A stretch of DNA of 64,000 nt from Neurospora intermedia (Eukaryota > Ascomycota > Sordariomycetes > Sordariales > Sordariaceae): contig BTPP01000002.1 of NCBI GenBank assembly GCA_037102815.1, positions 2,542,001 to 2,606,000 of the forward strand, in the 5' to 3' direction. Of this stretch, positions 35,915-48,600 are shown one piece after another. The position numbers and the translations under genes were made by a program. The notes under the pieces are model-generated. The model was not told the origin of the DNA and ran no database searches. It was given only the letters and a program-made list of their open reading frames with translations. Within the stretch, counting starts at the first letter, position 1. Each line of letters begins with the position of its first letter.

Positions 35915-38320
35915 ATGGCCGCAGGCTCGTCGTCGTCCCGCTCAACCTCCAACTCTGATTCCTCCTCACCAGTAGTAGTCGCATTGCAAGCAGGCCACCG
36001 AAGCACAGGTAGCACCGTCAACAGCAGTAAATCCACCAGGAGTGCCAGCTCCAGCATCAGCACTATTAGCAGTAGCGCAAACACCGGCAGCGCACCAGCA
36101 ACAGGAACCTCGGGAACCGCTTCAAAAACCCCCTCCTCCCACTCCTCCTCCTCCTCCACCACCACCGTCTCCGCTCTCGCCGGCAACGCAATCGCAAAGG
36201 CCAAGTCGAATTCTGTCCGCGATCCCGTTGCCAAGCCCCCCCACCCGGCGGTTTCAGGCTCCCAAACCCGACAGCAGGCGCACTCGCACTTGAGCTCACT
36301 GTCTGTTAGCTCCCAGCGCACTGGTGGCATTTTCGCACTCGCTGCCGCCGCCCTTGACAAAACCTTGGCCGGTTTAGGAGAGCCTAGAATCCGGTCACGT
36401 CAATCAAACGGTCGTCTTTCCGCCGGCCCCGAGTCCCCCGTTGGCGGTCCTCTGCTGCCCGGCTCGGACAAGTCCTCCCGCTCCAGGTCCGCTTCCAGGT
36501 CTTCCCCCGAGGACGAAAGGCACTTGGCCTCCTCGCTAGTGCCCCGGGATCCCAATCCCCCTTCACAACCGTATAGCGAAACCGATCCGAACAGACCTCT
36601 GCCCGTACGCGTCAGCCGCGTTGACAACAAGATGCACCAAACTTCCTCGAGACTGTTGCGCATGACGGATGACGATCGCCCGTTCACAAAGGTTAGCATG
36701 GTCTTGAGCAAGCAAACGAGGTCCATAAGACACTTGCTTTGCACCACCAAAATAGTCTGCCGCTAACTCCGCATGCGCAGGATTTCAAAGATCTCTTTTC
36801 AACGTTGATCGTCTCTCTTCTTCCCCTCTCCGCCCATCGTGTTCGCCTGACCAAGGTGGAACACACCTTCCTGTCTGAGGATGCCATCAACAACTTGGGC
36901 TCCCTCAAATTCTCGCAGTCCAACCGCATGCCGGACCCTAAGGACCCTTCGCGCATCGTAACCACTACGACCACAACAACCTTCTCAATGGCCAAGGACA
37001 TGGCCCGTTCGATATGTCAAAGATTCCTCGAGGCCAGGTTTATCGAGTCTGCGGATGGCAGATACCAACAGGTATACAGCATGAAGGGATCCGTATGGCA
37101 GCTAACACCCAAGGGAATCTCCATTTTGGATCGCTTCTGCTCCAGAAACGGCATTCAGCAGAAGCAAGTCGCCGAGCTCATCGGAAATTCGTTGCCTCAG
37201 ATCGTCATTTTGGAGCGCAATCCCCAAACTGACAAGGTGCTTACCGACCGCGCACTGATTGAAGTCATCTTCCGCCGGTTTATTGGACCCAATGGCTTCA
37301 ACATCAAGCAGAGCGTGAGCTCGGCGGACTCGGATTCTTTGAGCGACTACAGGGATGGTCTGACGGGTGTCAAGATGGCTGCGGAACGCAAAGTAAACGG
37401 CAGGACCTACCGAGACACATTCACTGGAAAGGCTGCAACGGACTGGTTGATGGACTGTTCGACCGCAGTCGACCGCAGGGAAACAATCGAAATCGCCTCC
37501 CTTTTTGTCGAGTATGAGCTCATGGAGGCCGTTCAGCAAGACAAGGCCCACATGCAACAAAACCCCGGCCACCACCTATTTCAACCCACCAAGCACGCCA
37601 TCTACCAGGTTACACCCAAGGGCAAGGACCTTGTCAATGGAGCGTTGGTTCGCGGACGGCCTTCTGAAAGTGATGGCCACTCTGCGTCCCGCTCTGTTGG
37701 CATCGCGCGTGATTCCAATACCCAGCGCCTAGACAAGATCCTCAACGAGAACTCGTTGCGTCTGCTCTTCCGCGAGAACCTTCGTGAGACTCACTGCGAG
37801 GAGAATCTTGCCTTCTACTTGGATACCGACGAATTTGTCCGTCAATGCAGAGCAGCGATCGAGCTTGCGCAAAGAAGCCCCAACAGCGCGGCTTCCTTGG
37901 ATGGAATCAAGGAGATCATGGCTCAGGCCTACGGCATCTACAATGCTTTCTTGGCCCCTGGTTCTCCATGCGAACTCAACATTGATCACCAGTTGCGTAA
38001 CAACCTCGCGACACGTATGACCAAGGCGGTGGGTCAGGACGTCACCATGATTGATACGCTTCGAGAAGTCATGGCGCTTTTTGAAGATGCTCAGAACGCT
38101 GTCTTCAAGTTGATGGCGAGCGTAAGTTGGATTCAAAACATGAGAGAAAGATGATCATCGGAATCACCAGCTAACAAAGACACAGGACTCGGTCCCCAAA
38201 TTCCTTCGCAATCCGAAGTACGAGCAGACGCTCAGGAACTACGACTTTGATTCGATTACGCCCGTTCATGGCCAGGGACGCATGGTGGAGCGCAGCCAGA
38301 GCAGGTCGAACCGCACGTGA
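35915..38320 (+). CDS. rgs-1: RGS protein of FlbA/Sst2 type (DEP-DEP-RGS)
   Basis: Exons 35915-36691, 36781-38121 and 38186-38320 encode 750 residues. Both introns have GT and AG ends and phase 0. The first 250 residues are disordered and Ser/Thr-rich. Two DEP-like regions follow: the fungal repeat around residues 260-370 (FIESADGRYQQVYSMKGSVWQLTPKGISILDRF) and a second at about 440-520 (YRDTFTGKAATDWLMDCSTAVDRRETIEIASLFV, then HAIYQVTPKGKDLV). The RGS domain lies at about 575-720, with LNENSLRLLFRENLRETHCEENLAFYLD and a C-terminal helix completed by exon 3. Such proteins speed GTP hydrolysis on G-alpha subunits at the plasma membrane; FlbA in Aspergillus restrains vegetative growth and permits conidiation. 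The symbol follows Neurospora usage as I recall it and is less certain than the family. Confidence 0.92.
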
Positions 38321-39803
38321 AGTCTACACGCGTGTGTGGCCGAGAATAGGTAGGGGACGAGAGAATATCGACCCTGACCCAAGTCTTGGAATAAAAAAAC
38401 CCGATTTCGAACACGTCCAGCATCTTCTCTATAATATGGGGAGCAGGCTTCTTGTCCTTGTGCATAAGGGAGTCTAGGACTCCCGTGTTACTTCACTTGT
38501 CCTGGTGGCTAAATATCTACTAATTTTGTTACCATCTTTCCGGTTCACTTACTCTTCTTTGGAGATATACGGCGTTCAAAGGATAACACGCGACATAGAT
38601 GGGGGGAGCTGGTCACCTGCATATAGTCTCCATTTACTTTGTCATCTTGGGGAAGGATTACGAACTGGTCAAGGGGGGTTTCTGACGGCATAGGGAAGGC
38701 GGGCAAGGAAACGGACGGTTTGCTAAGGGAAAGGGAAAGGGTGATCAATTGCATTAAGTTCGATGGCACCATTGTCCTTGGGGGCTGCACAATATTGTTC
38801 AGGCCAGGTGATAATTAACCCATTACTATAAAGAGGGCTTCCATGCTGGGAAGATCCGTGTATCAATCAATCTGTGTGCAGAAGAAAGCTGGCTGGGCCA
38901 GCTTAAGAAAGAGAAGGTATGGAGGCAGAGGCCAACAAGACTTGTTTTTGTTGGTTGGGGGAATGAAGAACCGACAGTGTGTGGAAAGGCTCACTGACGG
39001 TGCTCTGTCCCATACCTTGGACTCGCAAAAATTAGAATCAGTTCAACAGCCTACCAAACATACAGTCCAATACTGATTTGTTTGTTAGCTCGAAACCTCA
39101 GGTCAACTTCCCAAGGCGTTTTCATGCTGTAATAGTGATCTATCCAAAGTGAAATGTACCGTGTTGGATCTTGTTCATGCCTATGGATCCATACGTGGCC
39201 ATTCATTGAGTCCTTGTATAGTTTTGGACAATTTGGAAAACATCTGTCCAGTGGTGTACTACACCTAGATACCAAGCCAACAAAAAGAAAAAGCCAGCAC
39301 TAATTGTAGGTTCAGTTTGGAATTTGTGATTTCAAAGTCAGGAATGTGCTGCGGTGACCAGTCGTCATGGGAGGTGGCTGTGGAATGGGTTGTGGGGGAG
39401 TCTCTTTCGCACACATTCTTGAGGCATCGTGTGTGGTAGTCGTAGCAACATCACAACAAACATTGGGATTTGAATTCAAGCGCTGGTTTGTTTACATCTT
39501 GAGTTCCTATCCCTGGGGTGATTGATACACTTATCAAAGTCCATAAAGATGCGAGACCTCTGCTCACTTGGAGGAGGCTAGCCCATCATCATCATCCAGC
39601 AAACTTCAACCTCAGTCACTCTCTAAACACATTTTTTCCAGTCACTCATTAGTTCACTTTTTGGTGTCACTCACTTCATCCACACGACTTAATCTTCCTT
39701 TCCCTGAGAAGACTCGTGGCTCTTTCCCAAACAAGACATCACAGACATCCCATCCTTCAGCCATCGCTATCACACCTTCATTTAATCGACCTACCAAGTC
39801 AAA
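38321..39803. other. Intergenic after the RGS gene
   Basis: No gene is recognised. The first few hundred bases are the 3' untranslated region of the RGS gene, with an AATAAAA near 38390. The final 250 bases are rich in CT and in CATCA/CACTCA repeats typical of a strong promoter leader. Confidence 0.5.
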
Positions 39804-40276
39804 ATGCAGCTCACCACGCTCGTCGTCACTTCTCTCGCCGCAGGCTCCGCCTCCGCCTTTCACTGGGGCACCAGCGCCCCTCCCGCGGGCTTTGGTGCTG
39901 CCGCTGCCGCTACCGACGCTGTCGCTCCTGCTCCTGCTGGTTTCTCCAGTCCTCCTTCTGGTCCTCCTCCTCCCCCTTCTCCCGGTGCTCCTGGAGCCAG
40001 ACGTCCAGTCCAGGCTGATATGAAGGAGGAAGACGCCGCCGTCACTGCCACTGCCGAATATGAACCTGATTGTGAAGAAGAAGAAGAAGAGTCTGTTGGT
40101 GAGGGCGAGGACAACGACGCCGTTGTCGCCTCGAGCACCACCATCTTCTGCCCTACGCCTACCAGCTTTATTTGGAATGGAGCTCCTGTCGCGGTAACGG
40201 CTCCGACTGTTCTTACCCTCCCGTGCACCACCGATGCTGCGGGTGCTACTGTAAGTCTTGACACTTTTTCCTTTTC

Positions 40277-40334
<58 letters not shown>

Positions 40335-40746
40335 CAATTTCAATCGTTTTCATCTCTACAGTCGATATCCACACCACAACGAAGTCAGGAAGAACGGTAC
40401 AGATACTAACCCCCAAAACAAAAAGGCCGCCCCCTTCCATCCCCCTCCCGCTCGTCCTCCCCACGGTCCTCACGGCCCTTGGTCCGCCTGGGGTTCCGCC
40501 GCCCCGGCCCCGGCCCCGAACTCGTTCTCTACGGCTTGCGACTCGTTCGTCACCCAGACTGCCGTCGCCACGGCTACCACTGCAGAGATGGTCATCCCTG
40601 TTACTCATGCCGAGCCAACCTGGACCAAGGCTCCTGCTGCTCAACCTAGTGTTGTGATGGCTGGTGCCGCACGTGATGGTTACCCTGCCGCTGCCGCTGC
40701 TGTGTTGGCGGTGGTTCTTGGTATGGTTGGAGTTGTTGGTCTTTGA
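39804..40746 (+). CDS. Secreted, probably GPI-anchored cell-wall protein
   Basis: Exon 1 (39804-40250, 149 codons) begins with a signal peptide, MQLTTLVVTSLAAGSASA, then Ala/Pro-rich sequence and an acidic run. A motif FCPTPTSFIWNGAPVAVTAP follows and ends in LTLPC; it resembles the repeat in small fungal wall proteins such as Neurospora CCG-6. The last exon ends in a classic GPI signal: small residues, then the hydrophobic stretch AAAVLAVVLGMVGVVGL before the stop. The intron starts GTAAGT at 40251 and contains 55 consecutive T (40280-40334). Its acceptor is unclear. CAG at 40361 gives a stop after 15 codons and loses the GPI tail; AAG at 40392 or 40425 keeps the tail frame, giving 266 or 255 residues. 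I believe the tail is real because the frame is long, and its C terminus has the features listed above. Confidence 0.72.
40280..40334 (+). repeat. T55 homopolymer inside an intron
   Basis: Fifty-five uninterrupted T residues lie between a GTAAGT donor (40251) and a CAG (40361) in the wall-protein gene. It acts as an extreme polypyrimidine tract and should be very length-variable between strains and hard to sequence accurately. Confidence 0.93.
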
Positions 40747-41547
40747 GAACACGACCATCTGGATGATTTCTTTTGTTTGCTTTTCCTGGGTCATAATGTA
40801 TGGATGGATGAATGGACTGTTACAGACAATTTGGTAGGCGCTGATGGTGTAACTTGACATCTATTTGCCTTTTGAGATGATCGTGCTATCTTGAGGATTT
40901 CGCTTCTCCTTTTTTTTTTTTCTTTGCTAGGGTTTTGCTTTCTTTGTTTAGATTTGTATTTTGAGAGTAATTTCGTCCGATTCTCGTGCTGCTGTGGTAC
41001 TTTGCATTTAGAGTGCTTTTTGAGACAATGCTAGATATACTTTTGAATTCTGTTCACCTTATACTTCTGCCGGCATCACACTTTTTAGCGTGGTAACGAA
41101 ACTGGTATGAGAACCATTCCAAGCCGTTATGAGTCCTGAACTTGGGTGCATTCCTTCTGCCAAATAAACGTAAACACAACTTATTGTTTTGCAAGTTTGA
41201 TTCGAGTGGGTAATTGCTATTGGATACAGTTGAAAGAAATCATAACCTGGACTGCAGCAAATCCATGACGTTGATGTAAATTTTAAGACGGTTTTCATTC
41301 CTCTCATTACCTTTATTCCTTTCATTTGTCGTCATAGTCTTCCATAGTCACTGATTCCTACGTACATCCCTACGCTCTCATTGGTGTCTTGTCAGTTTTG
41401 CCGTTGACATGGTGTTCCAAAGTCGACATTCGCTTATCCTAGACGAGCCTGCGAGTAATTCCCTTGATCCCGTCCTGTCCATGGAAGTAGACTCGACGCA
41501 ACAAGGCAAGCCTACAACACATATTTCCTGTCTTTGCAGAGCATCAT
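40747..41547. other. Intergenic between convergent genes
   Basis: This stretch contains the 3' regions of the wall-protein gene and of orc4, which converge. It is T-rich near 40910. No gene is seen. Confidence 0.55.
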
Positions 41548-44500
41548 TCAAATCTCCTTACACCACCTCGCCAACACATTCCCCAACTTCACCGCCCCCG
41601 GGATCTCCTCCAACGCCACATCAACCCTCCACATCTTCCCTTCCAGGCCACCTCCGCTCTGCCCCAAAGTCGCTCCAGCTCCCCTAGCATTCGCCCCGCC
41701 TCCGCCCAGCGAACCCGCAGCAGGCACCAGCAAACCCAAGGTAACCAGCCTTTCCCACGCAATACCCGCAATCCCGCGGCCCCAGACCCTGGACCCGCCG
41801 CCAAGAGCGAGCAGACCGGCGCTGGCGCTCTGCACGCGCACCCGGCTCATAAGTGATGTGTACTCATCGTAGGCCATGGCGAAGTTGACCGTGTCGGTGT
41901 GGGCGACGATGTCGAGGCGGGCGGCGGCGATGAGCATGGAGAGATCGAGATCGGAGAGAGAGGCGAGGAGGTGGAGCTTGGAGTCAGGGGGTTCGGTGGT
42001 AGGGAGGGTATGAGTTAGGGAAGAGGAAGAGGGTGCCGCTGGAGTCGGAGGTATCCTCAAGGTTGGAGAGGAGGGAGAGAGGCTTGATAGGGGGAGGATG
42101 CAGGAGGTTAGGAAGGCAGGGACGGATTTGGTGCTGTAGAAGTGAGATTCTAGGTGGTGTTGGAAGGCAGGATTTTTGTGGAGGGCCTGGCGGTTGCAAG
42201 TCAGCACAGAGGTCTACAGTGACAAAGTAGAGAAGACGAATAGCATAGAGAGGATGCGGGGGAAATGCAACTAACCGTGACCTTTCTATTCCACCATTCG
42301 AAAAACTCAGCATGGCCCTCCACCGCCTGGTCGATCCCCTCCGTTTCCATGTCCTCTTCATCAACCACCAAACCCTGCTTGCAAATCTCCCAGTACGCAG
42401 GCAAGCTCTTCGGTGGAGAGAGATACACATATCGATGGCTAAACCGACTCTTGACGCGCTTCTCCAGACTCTCGACAACATCAATCCTCGTGGTCAGGCC
42501 CAGCACGGCGATGGGCGCCTTCCTCGCCTGGGCAATGTCAAACAAGTTGTACAGTAAGGTTTGTCTGGCATGTGTGGCAAAGAGATCGAACTCATCGATC
42601 AAGAAGATAATAGACCTAGAGGTTACTCCATCCTGCGGTACCAGACCGATTTCCGCAGGGTGAGACAAAAGCGCCAGCAAGGACGCCATGGTGTCGGCGT
42701 GGTTGTTGGTGGTCTTGTTGATGAGCTCATCCTCGACGGCCATCTCCTTACCGAGCTGGCGCCAGATTTCTCGGAGAGCCAATTTGTCGTCTGTGTGGAT
42801 GAAGCCGTTCAGCCTCACCACATGGAACTCATCCTTATGCTGCGAAGACATGTCGGACATGATAGACTCGACCAGCTATGGCGATTCACTGTTAGAACTA
42901 GCACACTCGTGTGTTGTTTTCAAATTTGCAAACAACGAGACCACTGCTTACCGTCGTTTTCCCACATCCTCGGGCGCCAATGACCATCATGGAGTTACCT
43001 TCACCTGCCACAATAGTTTGCTCGACCAACTGGCAAGTCTTTGCATACGCCTCTTCCTGACCACGCAGCTTGATCCGCCGCCCACCCGTGCAGCGCTCGA
43101 CCAGGACTCGCTGCAGAGACCGTAGATGCCGCTCAAAGTTTGGGATATCCGGCACCTTCTCTTCGGGTACTGCCTCAACCGTGGCCATCGTTTCGTCCTC
43201 TCTGCGCGTCGCTGTTACGTCCGCTGATGCCGATGGTACAGCCTTCTTCTTCTTCTCCTTGTCTTTGCCTAGCTCCAAGCACTCGCGGCAGAACCAGTCT
43301 CCTTTGGGAAGGCGAGGGATACCGTAGCACTTTTGATGAACAGCCTTGTCGCAGCCGTCGCAGAAGACGATCTGGTTACCTTTTCTGGTATCTGGCTTTG
43401 AGCAAATCACACAGACCTCTTCATCATCGTTGCTCCCAGCTCCTTCTGTGTCAGATTCTTCATCCTCCGCTGCCGCATCTTCGGCATCTTCGCCTTCTAC
43501 GGTCGGTGATTCAGGTACGACTCCGTTTTCTCGGGATGCTGGCTTCTTTTTCGTCGGCAGGTCATCAAACATAACTTCAGTCGACATCCCCTTTCGTTCC
43601 TCCTCATCCTCTTCGTCTTCGTCCTCCACCTCCTTGGACCTGCTAAAAGCCACAGTCTTGCGCAGCAGATCGCCATCACCGCCCACTCTCTTTTTCCGGG
43701 GACTCAATATTCCTCTGAGCTCTTGTTGTTGCTGCTGTCCGACCCGTTGATGGCTCTTCTTTCCATCCTCGTAATCCAGGTCCGCCAGAAGCTGGTCATC
43801 GATAGCGTCGTCAGGTTCCTCTTCAGAATCGCTGATTTCCACCAAGTCTGCTGACTTCTTCTTTGTTGACCTTGGTTGCCGTCGAGAGACCTTCGCTGGG
43901 GCTGCATCGGTCACCTTTTCCGCCGCCGTGATCCTGTCAGCCTTCCTCGGCCGGCCGCGTTTCTTGGGTGGGGGTGGATCTTTCGTAGCGTCATTTGACC
44001 CATCAGTCGTTACTGCTGTTGCTTCCTTCGGTTTCCGCTGAGGGCCCCTCTTCTTCTTTCCCTCCTGCTTCTGCTGCTTCTCCTTCACCCCTTGAAGATC
44101 CGCCACCCCATTAAGCTTCAATTCATCCTCCGAATCATCAGGGATTGCGTAGATATCATCCTTCGTTTGGACCGCAGCAGCCGCAGCTCTGGACTTCTCG
44201 CTTGTGCCCCGTCGCTGTTTCGCCTGTTGCCCTTCCCCTCCCACTACCTCTTCCCCCTCGCTATTAACCACCTTGGCGGGGGGAGGCGAAGGATTTTCCG
44301 ACCCCTTGCCGCCCGCCTTATCGCCTGTCGGACCAAGACTCCTCCATGTTTCCTCAAATACCAGTTTCTTAGCCGGTGGTCGTTCGACGATGAACCTCTT
44401 CTTGGCACTGGCGGCGACAGGAGTGTGTTGTCTTGCTGCTTGCTGCTTTGCTGCGCTGCGGCGTGCCGATGTTCTGACCCCCGCTGGTGTTGCTATCACA

Positions 44501-44766
44501 GATGGTGTAGTAGGCAATGCGACGACGGGGCTGCTAGCTGCAAAGGGATCTAAACCTCCTGTCGTGCCGGGTGGCGATGAAAACATGGTCTGATCGAAGA
44601 CATTGCTCAGTCGCTGTCTTTTGGATTTGCTGATGGCACTGGCCATTGCTCCTCCCGGCGTCGATATTGGCGGAGCCCTGTTCTCATCGGTGATTTCTTC
44701 GTCCTGCAGACGCGATCGGGGTCGTTTCATCCCTGTTGTGTGAGTGTCGTTGCTTTTGGGAGGCAT
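41548..44766 (-). CDS. orc4: Origin recognition complex subunit 4 with PHD finger
   Basis: Exons 44766-42952, 42875-42276 and 42186-41548 encode 1017 residues; introns are 76 and 89 nt. The C-terminal 480 residues are Orc4, an AAA+ subunit of the origin recognition complex. Walker A (GARGCGKTT, then LVESI) spans the first splice junction near residue 605. Walker B reads IIFLIDEFD near 697. The Orc4 C-terminal winged-helix region begins ALHKNPAFQHHLESHFYSTKSVPAF. The N-terminal 500 residues are unlike yeast or animal Orc4. They are long, charged and disordered, with an AT-hook (KKRGRPRK, about 267) and a C4HC3 PHD finger at about 450-497 (CVICS, CDGCDKAVHQKCY, WFCREC). The protein should bind origins in the nucleus and may read histone H3 tails. 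Exon 1 is one continuous frame through the PHD and into the AAA+ domain, so this is a real fusion. Confidence 0.93.
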
Positions 44767-45613
44767 GCTGCTGGAGGAGAACTGTGAATGTTTTGTTTGT
44801 TCGGCTGTCCTTTGTTGATATGTTCACTTGAATGAATGGCTAAGCGTCGATAGCTCCGTTGAGTTGTTGATAAAAAAAATCGGCTTGGTGTGACTACAGT
44901 GCTTTTATTCCAAAATCTTCAAAGTGAGGAAAGTGAGGTCAAGAGTGAGTTGCAGTAACGGTCGAAACGGTCTCCAGACAGACGCGTCTCACTGCAACCA
45001 ACTTGGGATGCCAAGCACGTTCCACTTTATTCGCTGGGCTGTCTTCACTATTCACACAGTGCTCCGAAATAGCCATGTATCAATGTACTTCGTTGCCCAG
45101 CCAATCGCAACCCATCATCACCTATGGTATTCCTTTCTTTCCAAGGGACGATGTGCAAGTTTGCTCCTTCGGCTTTCTATTTTCCCTAATATACTCTCAT
45201 TTCAGACACCGAACTACTAGTGTATGTGGTAAACGCTATTCATTATCATTCCCCTTTGAAGGGGATTCGTTTTGTGCTCTATATATCTGTATGCCCACCC
45301 ATGTTCCATCAAGCACGCCGTACGAAGAGTCAACAATATTGTCTACCTTAACAATGATGCAATGTAGTTTTATGCAAGAAGGAATCCGTGCACTGTCACC
45401 AGAAGGAGACGAGTTGTACGTGAAAGGCCACCCCCCAAAAAATAAAAAAAGAGAAAGACGAACGACAAGTTCACGGGTATCTCCTCTTCGTTCACAACCT
45501 TTTCTTTCCAGTACATGCATGCAAATCTTACGTCCACTCTCCTGCTTCTCGTTGCTTCCTTTTGAATCAGTAATGCCCCTCAAGCTGCTACCGACACATA
45601 CTCCACCCCATCG
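44767..45613. other. Intergenic: orc4 promoter and csc1-like 3' region
   Basis: The stretch holds the upstream region of orc4 and the downstream region of the next gene, both on the bottom strand. No coding sequence is recognised. Confidence 0.5.
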
Positions 45614-48600
45614 TTACAGGTTGATGATGTCCACCTCCGAAAAGTCAGGCGGATTGCGACCATAAACTACACGCACTTTACTGTCTAGCGCAGTGCCTTC
45701 GTTGCTGATCCAAATATACTTGCTAAATTCCTGGGTCCGCTTGATCTCATCGTCGCTCACGCCGATATCATCACGAGGAATCCAGACCGTGGGGCGGCGG
45801 GCTCGTAGCGCATAATGTTGGAATGCTTTGCGTACAAGTACGTCACGCTCCTCTGGGGTAAGATCCTCGATTTCGTCGTGATAGCCGCCGAACAATGCAT
45901 CTCCTATCGCCCGTTGTGCTTCTATGTCCTTCTGGCGGCGTTCGTTGCGATAGATGGTAGCTGTGCGCAAGTTCTCTTCCGCCTTGCCAAACGCCGCTTG
46001 CCGAACCTGCCTGCCGCCTCGTGCTGCCCAGCTACCAGCTTGAACGATACCCCTGACTGGATTAAGCTTTCCCAGTCGAGACAGGCTATCGGCTTCTGAC
46101 TTGGTTCTCTTGTGCAAGTTCCGAAGCTCAATATCTTTCCCATCGCTCGCACCAGGACCTGACCGATTAAGCGAAGTGGCTTCATCGTCATCCCGGATAA
46201 TGCCCAGTCTTCGTTCCTGGGCGCGCTGGAAGGCTTCGTCGCGGATCACGGCTTCGTCTTCAAATGTGATGGGGAGGTACCGAAGGAGGGGGCCGAAGGA
46301 ACGGTTCAGCAGATACTGGTACAGAATGGTGAAGATAAGGGCAATGATCATGATGATGGCCTGAGGAACGCAGGCGACTTGATCGTTTTCGTCCACTGCC
46401 AGAAAAAAGAGACCAATAAGACAGAGCTCCATGACATAAAGACCAGTAAACGTCTGGTTGATAGCCCGCGGGTACAAAACACCACCGGTGTCGGTCCGGA
46501 AACGAGTAACGTAGAGCATGTTGTACCTGTGCGCACACCATAAGAGTGCAAAGGTGATGATGGCAAAGATTGAAATGAGAGGCGCCACAACGGAGTAGAT
46601 CAGAGCGATGCAGGCAAAGTTGGTGTAAACTGGGAAGAATGATCCCCAAGTGACGCTTGGGAGTTGAGTATTGCGCGTCCATTTAGCCCGTGCCGTGTTG
46701 TCCAAGATACGAGCCATAATGTACCACATGAACAACGTGCCGATCTGAAGGAGCGTTCCCGAACTGGTTGACAGCGCCTGGAGAATCATGTAACTGAAAA
46801 AGTAGTTCGCGGCCTTGGGGAGGTTCTCCGCCAAAACTTCAGGAGTACTAGTGATATTCTGCGTAATGTTGGCAATCGTCTGAAACGTACTTGACGTGAT
46901 GGAAACGACGAGGAACACCTGTACGAAGAGGAATGCAAAGTAGTATGTCTGCACCGTCTCCGTCGTTTGCGAGCCAGTCTTTGCGCCTTGGAAAGTTGCG
47001 AGCCAGTCCAGTGCTATTGGAACCAAAATCAACAGGATCGCAAGGACAGCAGCAGGCAAAACACCAGCCACACCCTTGATCACGTTGTGGATTGTTTTGT
47101 TCTCAACCAGCCAGTGGAGCCAGGTATACTTCTCCACCAGAGCATCGAGCTGCGCCAGCGACGCTGTCCACGCGACGGGGAAAGCCCACAGGACAAGCAT
47201 ACCAGTGACCACAGCGAATACGAGAGCACTTCGCGCCCATTCGTGCCACCATTTGATGGCCATGTTATCCCAGATGACGTCGTTGGGCGAGATTTCGACC
47301 GTGCGAGGGGCCATTTGCTTGGGAATATGGTAAGTAACGGATTGGCAAGCCATATGCGCTGCGACTTGGTGGTTGAACTGGATAAAAGCGGAGTTCATGA
47401 TGGGGTACCGCTCCGGATGCTGCTGGTCCTCCTCGATTTCGAGGTTCAACTTTGCTAGCTCGGCCCGGCACCAGTAAATGGTATCGACCTTCTTGTTCAA
47501 CAAAGGCAAAGCTGGGAGCCAACCAGGTGTCCAGTCGAAGAGCGCCAAACGATGATGAGGCCGGTCCTTAGCCGAGAGCCACTTTTGCCATTCGGCGCCT
47601 TCCTCCTTTTCAGTAGTGTAATCTTTTGTGAACGCGGGAGGATACTCCACATCCTCGATATCGCTATGGTAGAAGGGGATAGCAGCCTTGAATTTCTGCC
47701 ACTTGGTCCTCTCGACCTTCCAAGGGTAGTCTTCGCGTTCATACCCTTGGGGAACCGGAGACACATAACCCCCCGATGGAGGCTTCCAGAACTCGTACCA
47801 CCTGGTCTTCTCAGTGACGTACATATCGTTCACATTTGAGACTTTGCGAGTGGTGTTACCTATTGTTCGTGTATCCGGCCCTTTCTGCAGCGTCGAAGCT
47901 TGGGTGGCTTCAGAGAGGGTATGAGCGTGGCGAGCTTGAGATGCTTGCAACGGAGTCTCTGATGCAAACGACGGTTTAGGTTGCGCGTCGTCGTCTCCTG
48001 GATGTAGTTTGGAGTCGTATTCGGAGCTCGTAGAGCTTGTCGGGGATGATTGTGGTCCGTCTTTGATGAAGTCAAAGCCGCCTGTACGCTCCAACTCTCC
48101 TTCGACATTGTGTTGAAGAGCTTTGGGAAGCACAAGAATGTTGTGCCCGGTTTCTTCAACAAAACCAACTCCCTTTCTCAGTCCTCTTCCTAGGTTTTCG
48201 CCTACTTTGAGGAAGCCGTTCCCGCCCCGCGGGCCGTGATGCGGAGACCCTTCGCTCTCGCCCTCTTGGATATCCCCCAGTCCCTTACCCTCCAGCTTCT
48301 CTCCCCCGTGAACAGCCGTCGCAACGTCATGCGGCACCGCATCGTCGTCCCCTACACTTAAGCCTCCGTTGTCCTCGGCGCGTCGTTTAGCCTCATCGTC
48401 CTCGGCTTTTGCACGATGTTTCCGTTCCTTCTTCGATTCTGCCTTGACCTGATGAGCTTTGCGGATCCTCTTCTCCTCCAAACTCCTTTGCTTCAACTGT
48501 CTTCGCTTTGCCTCGCGGATCAGTTCTGTCTCGGCTTCTTCAAGCTGCACATGGATTGCATCACGCCTGTGAATCTTTTCGAGAAGTTTGGTAAAGTCCC

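Noticed and set aside
39654-40343. 229-codon bottom-strand frame with a poly-Lys start
   Set aside because: The Lys run is only the complement of the T55 intron tract, and the rest is antisense to the wall-protein exon.
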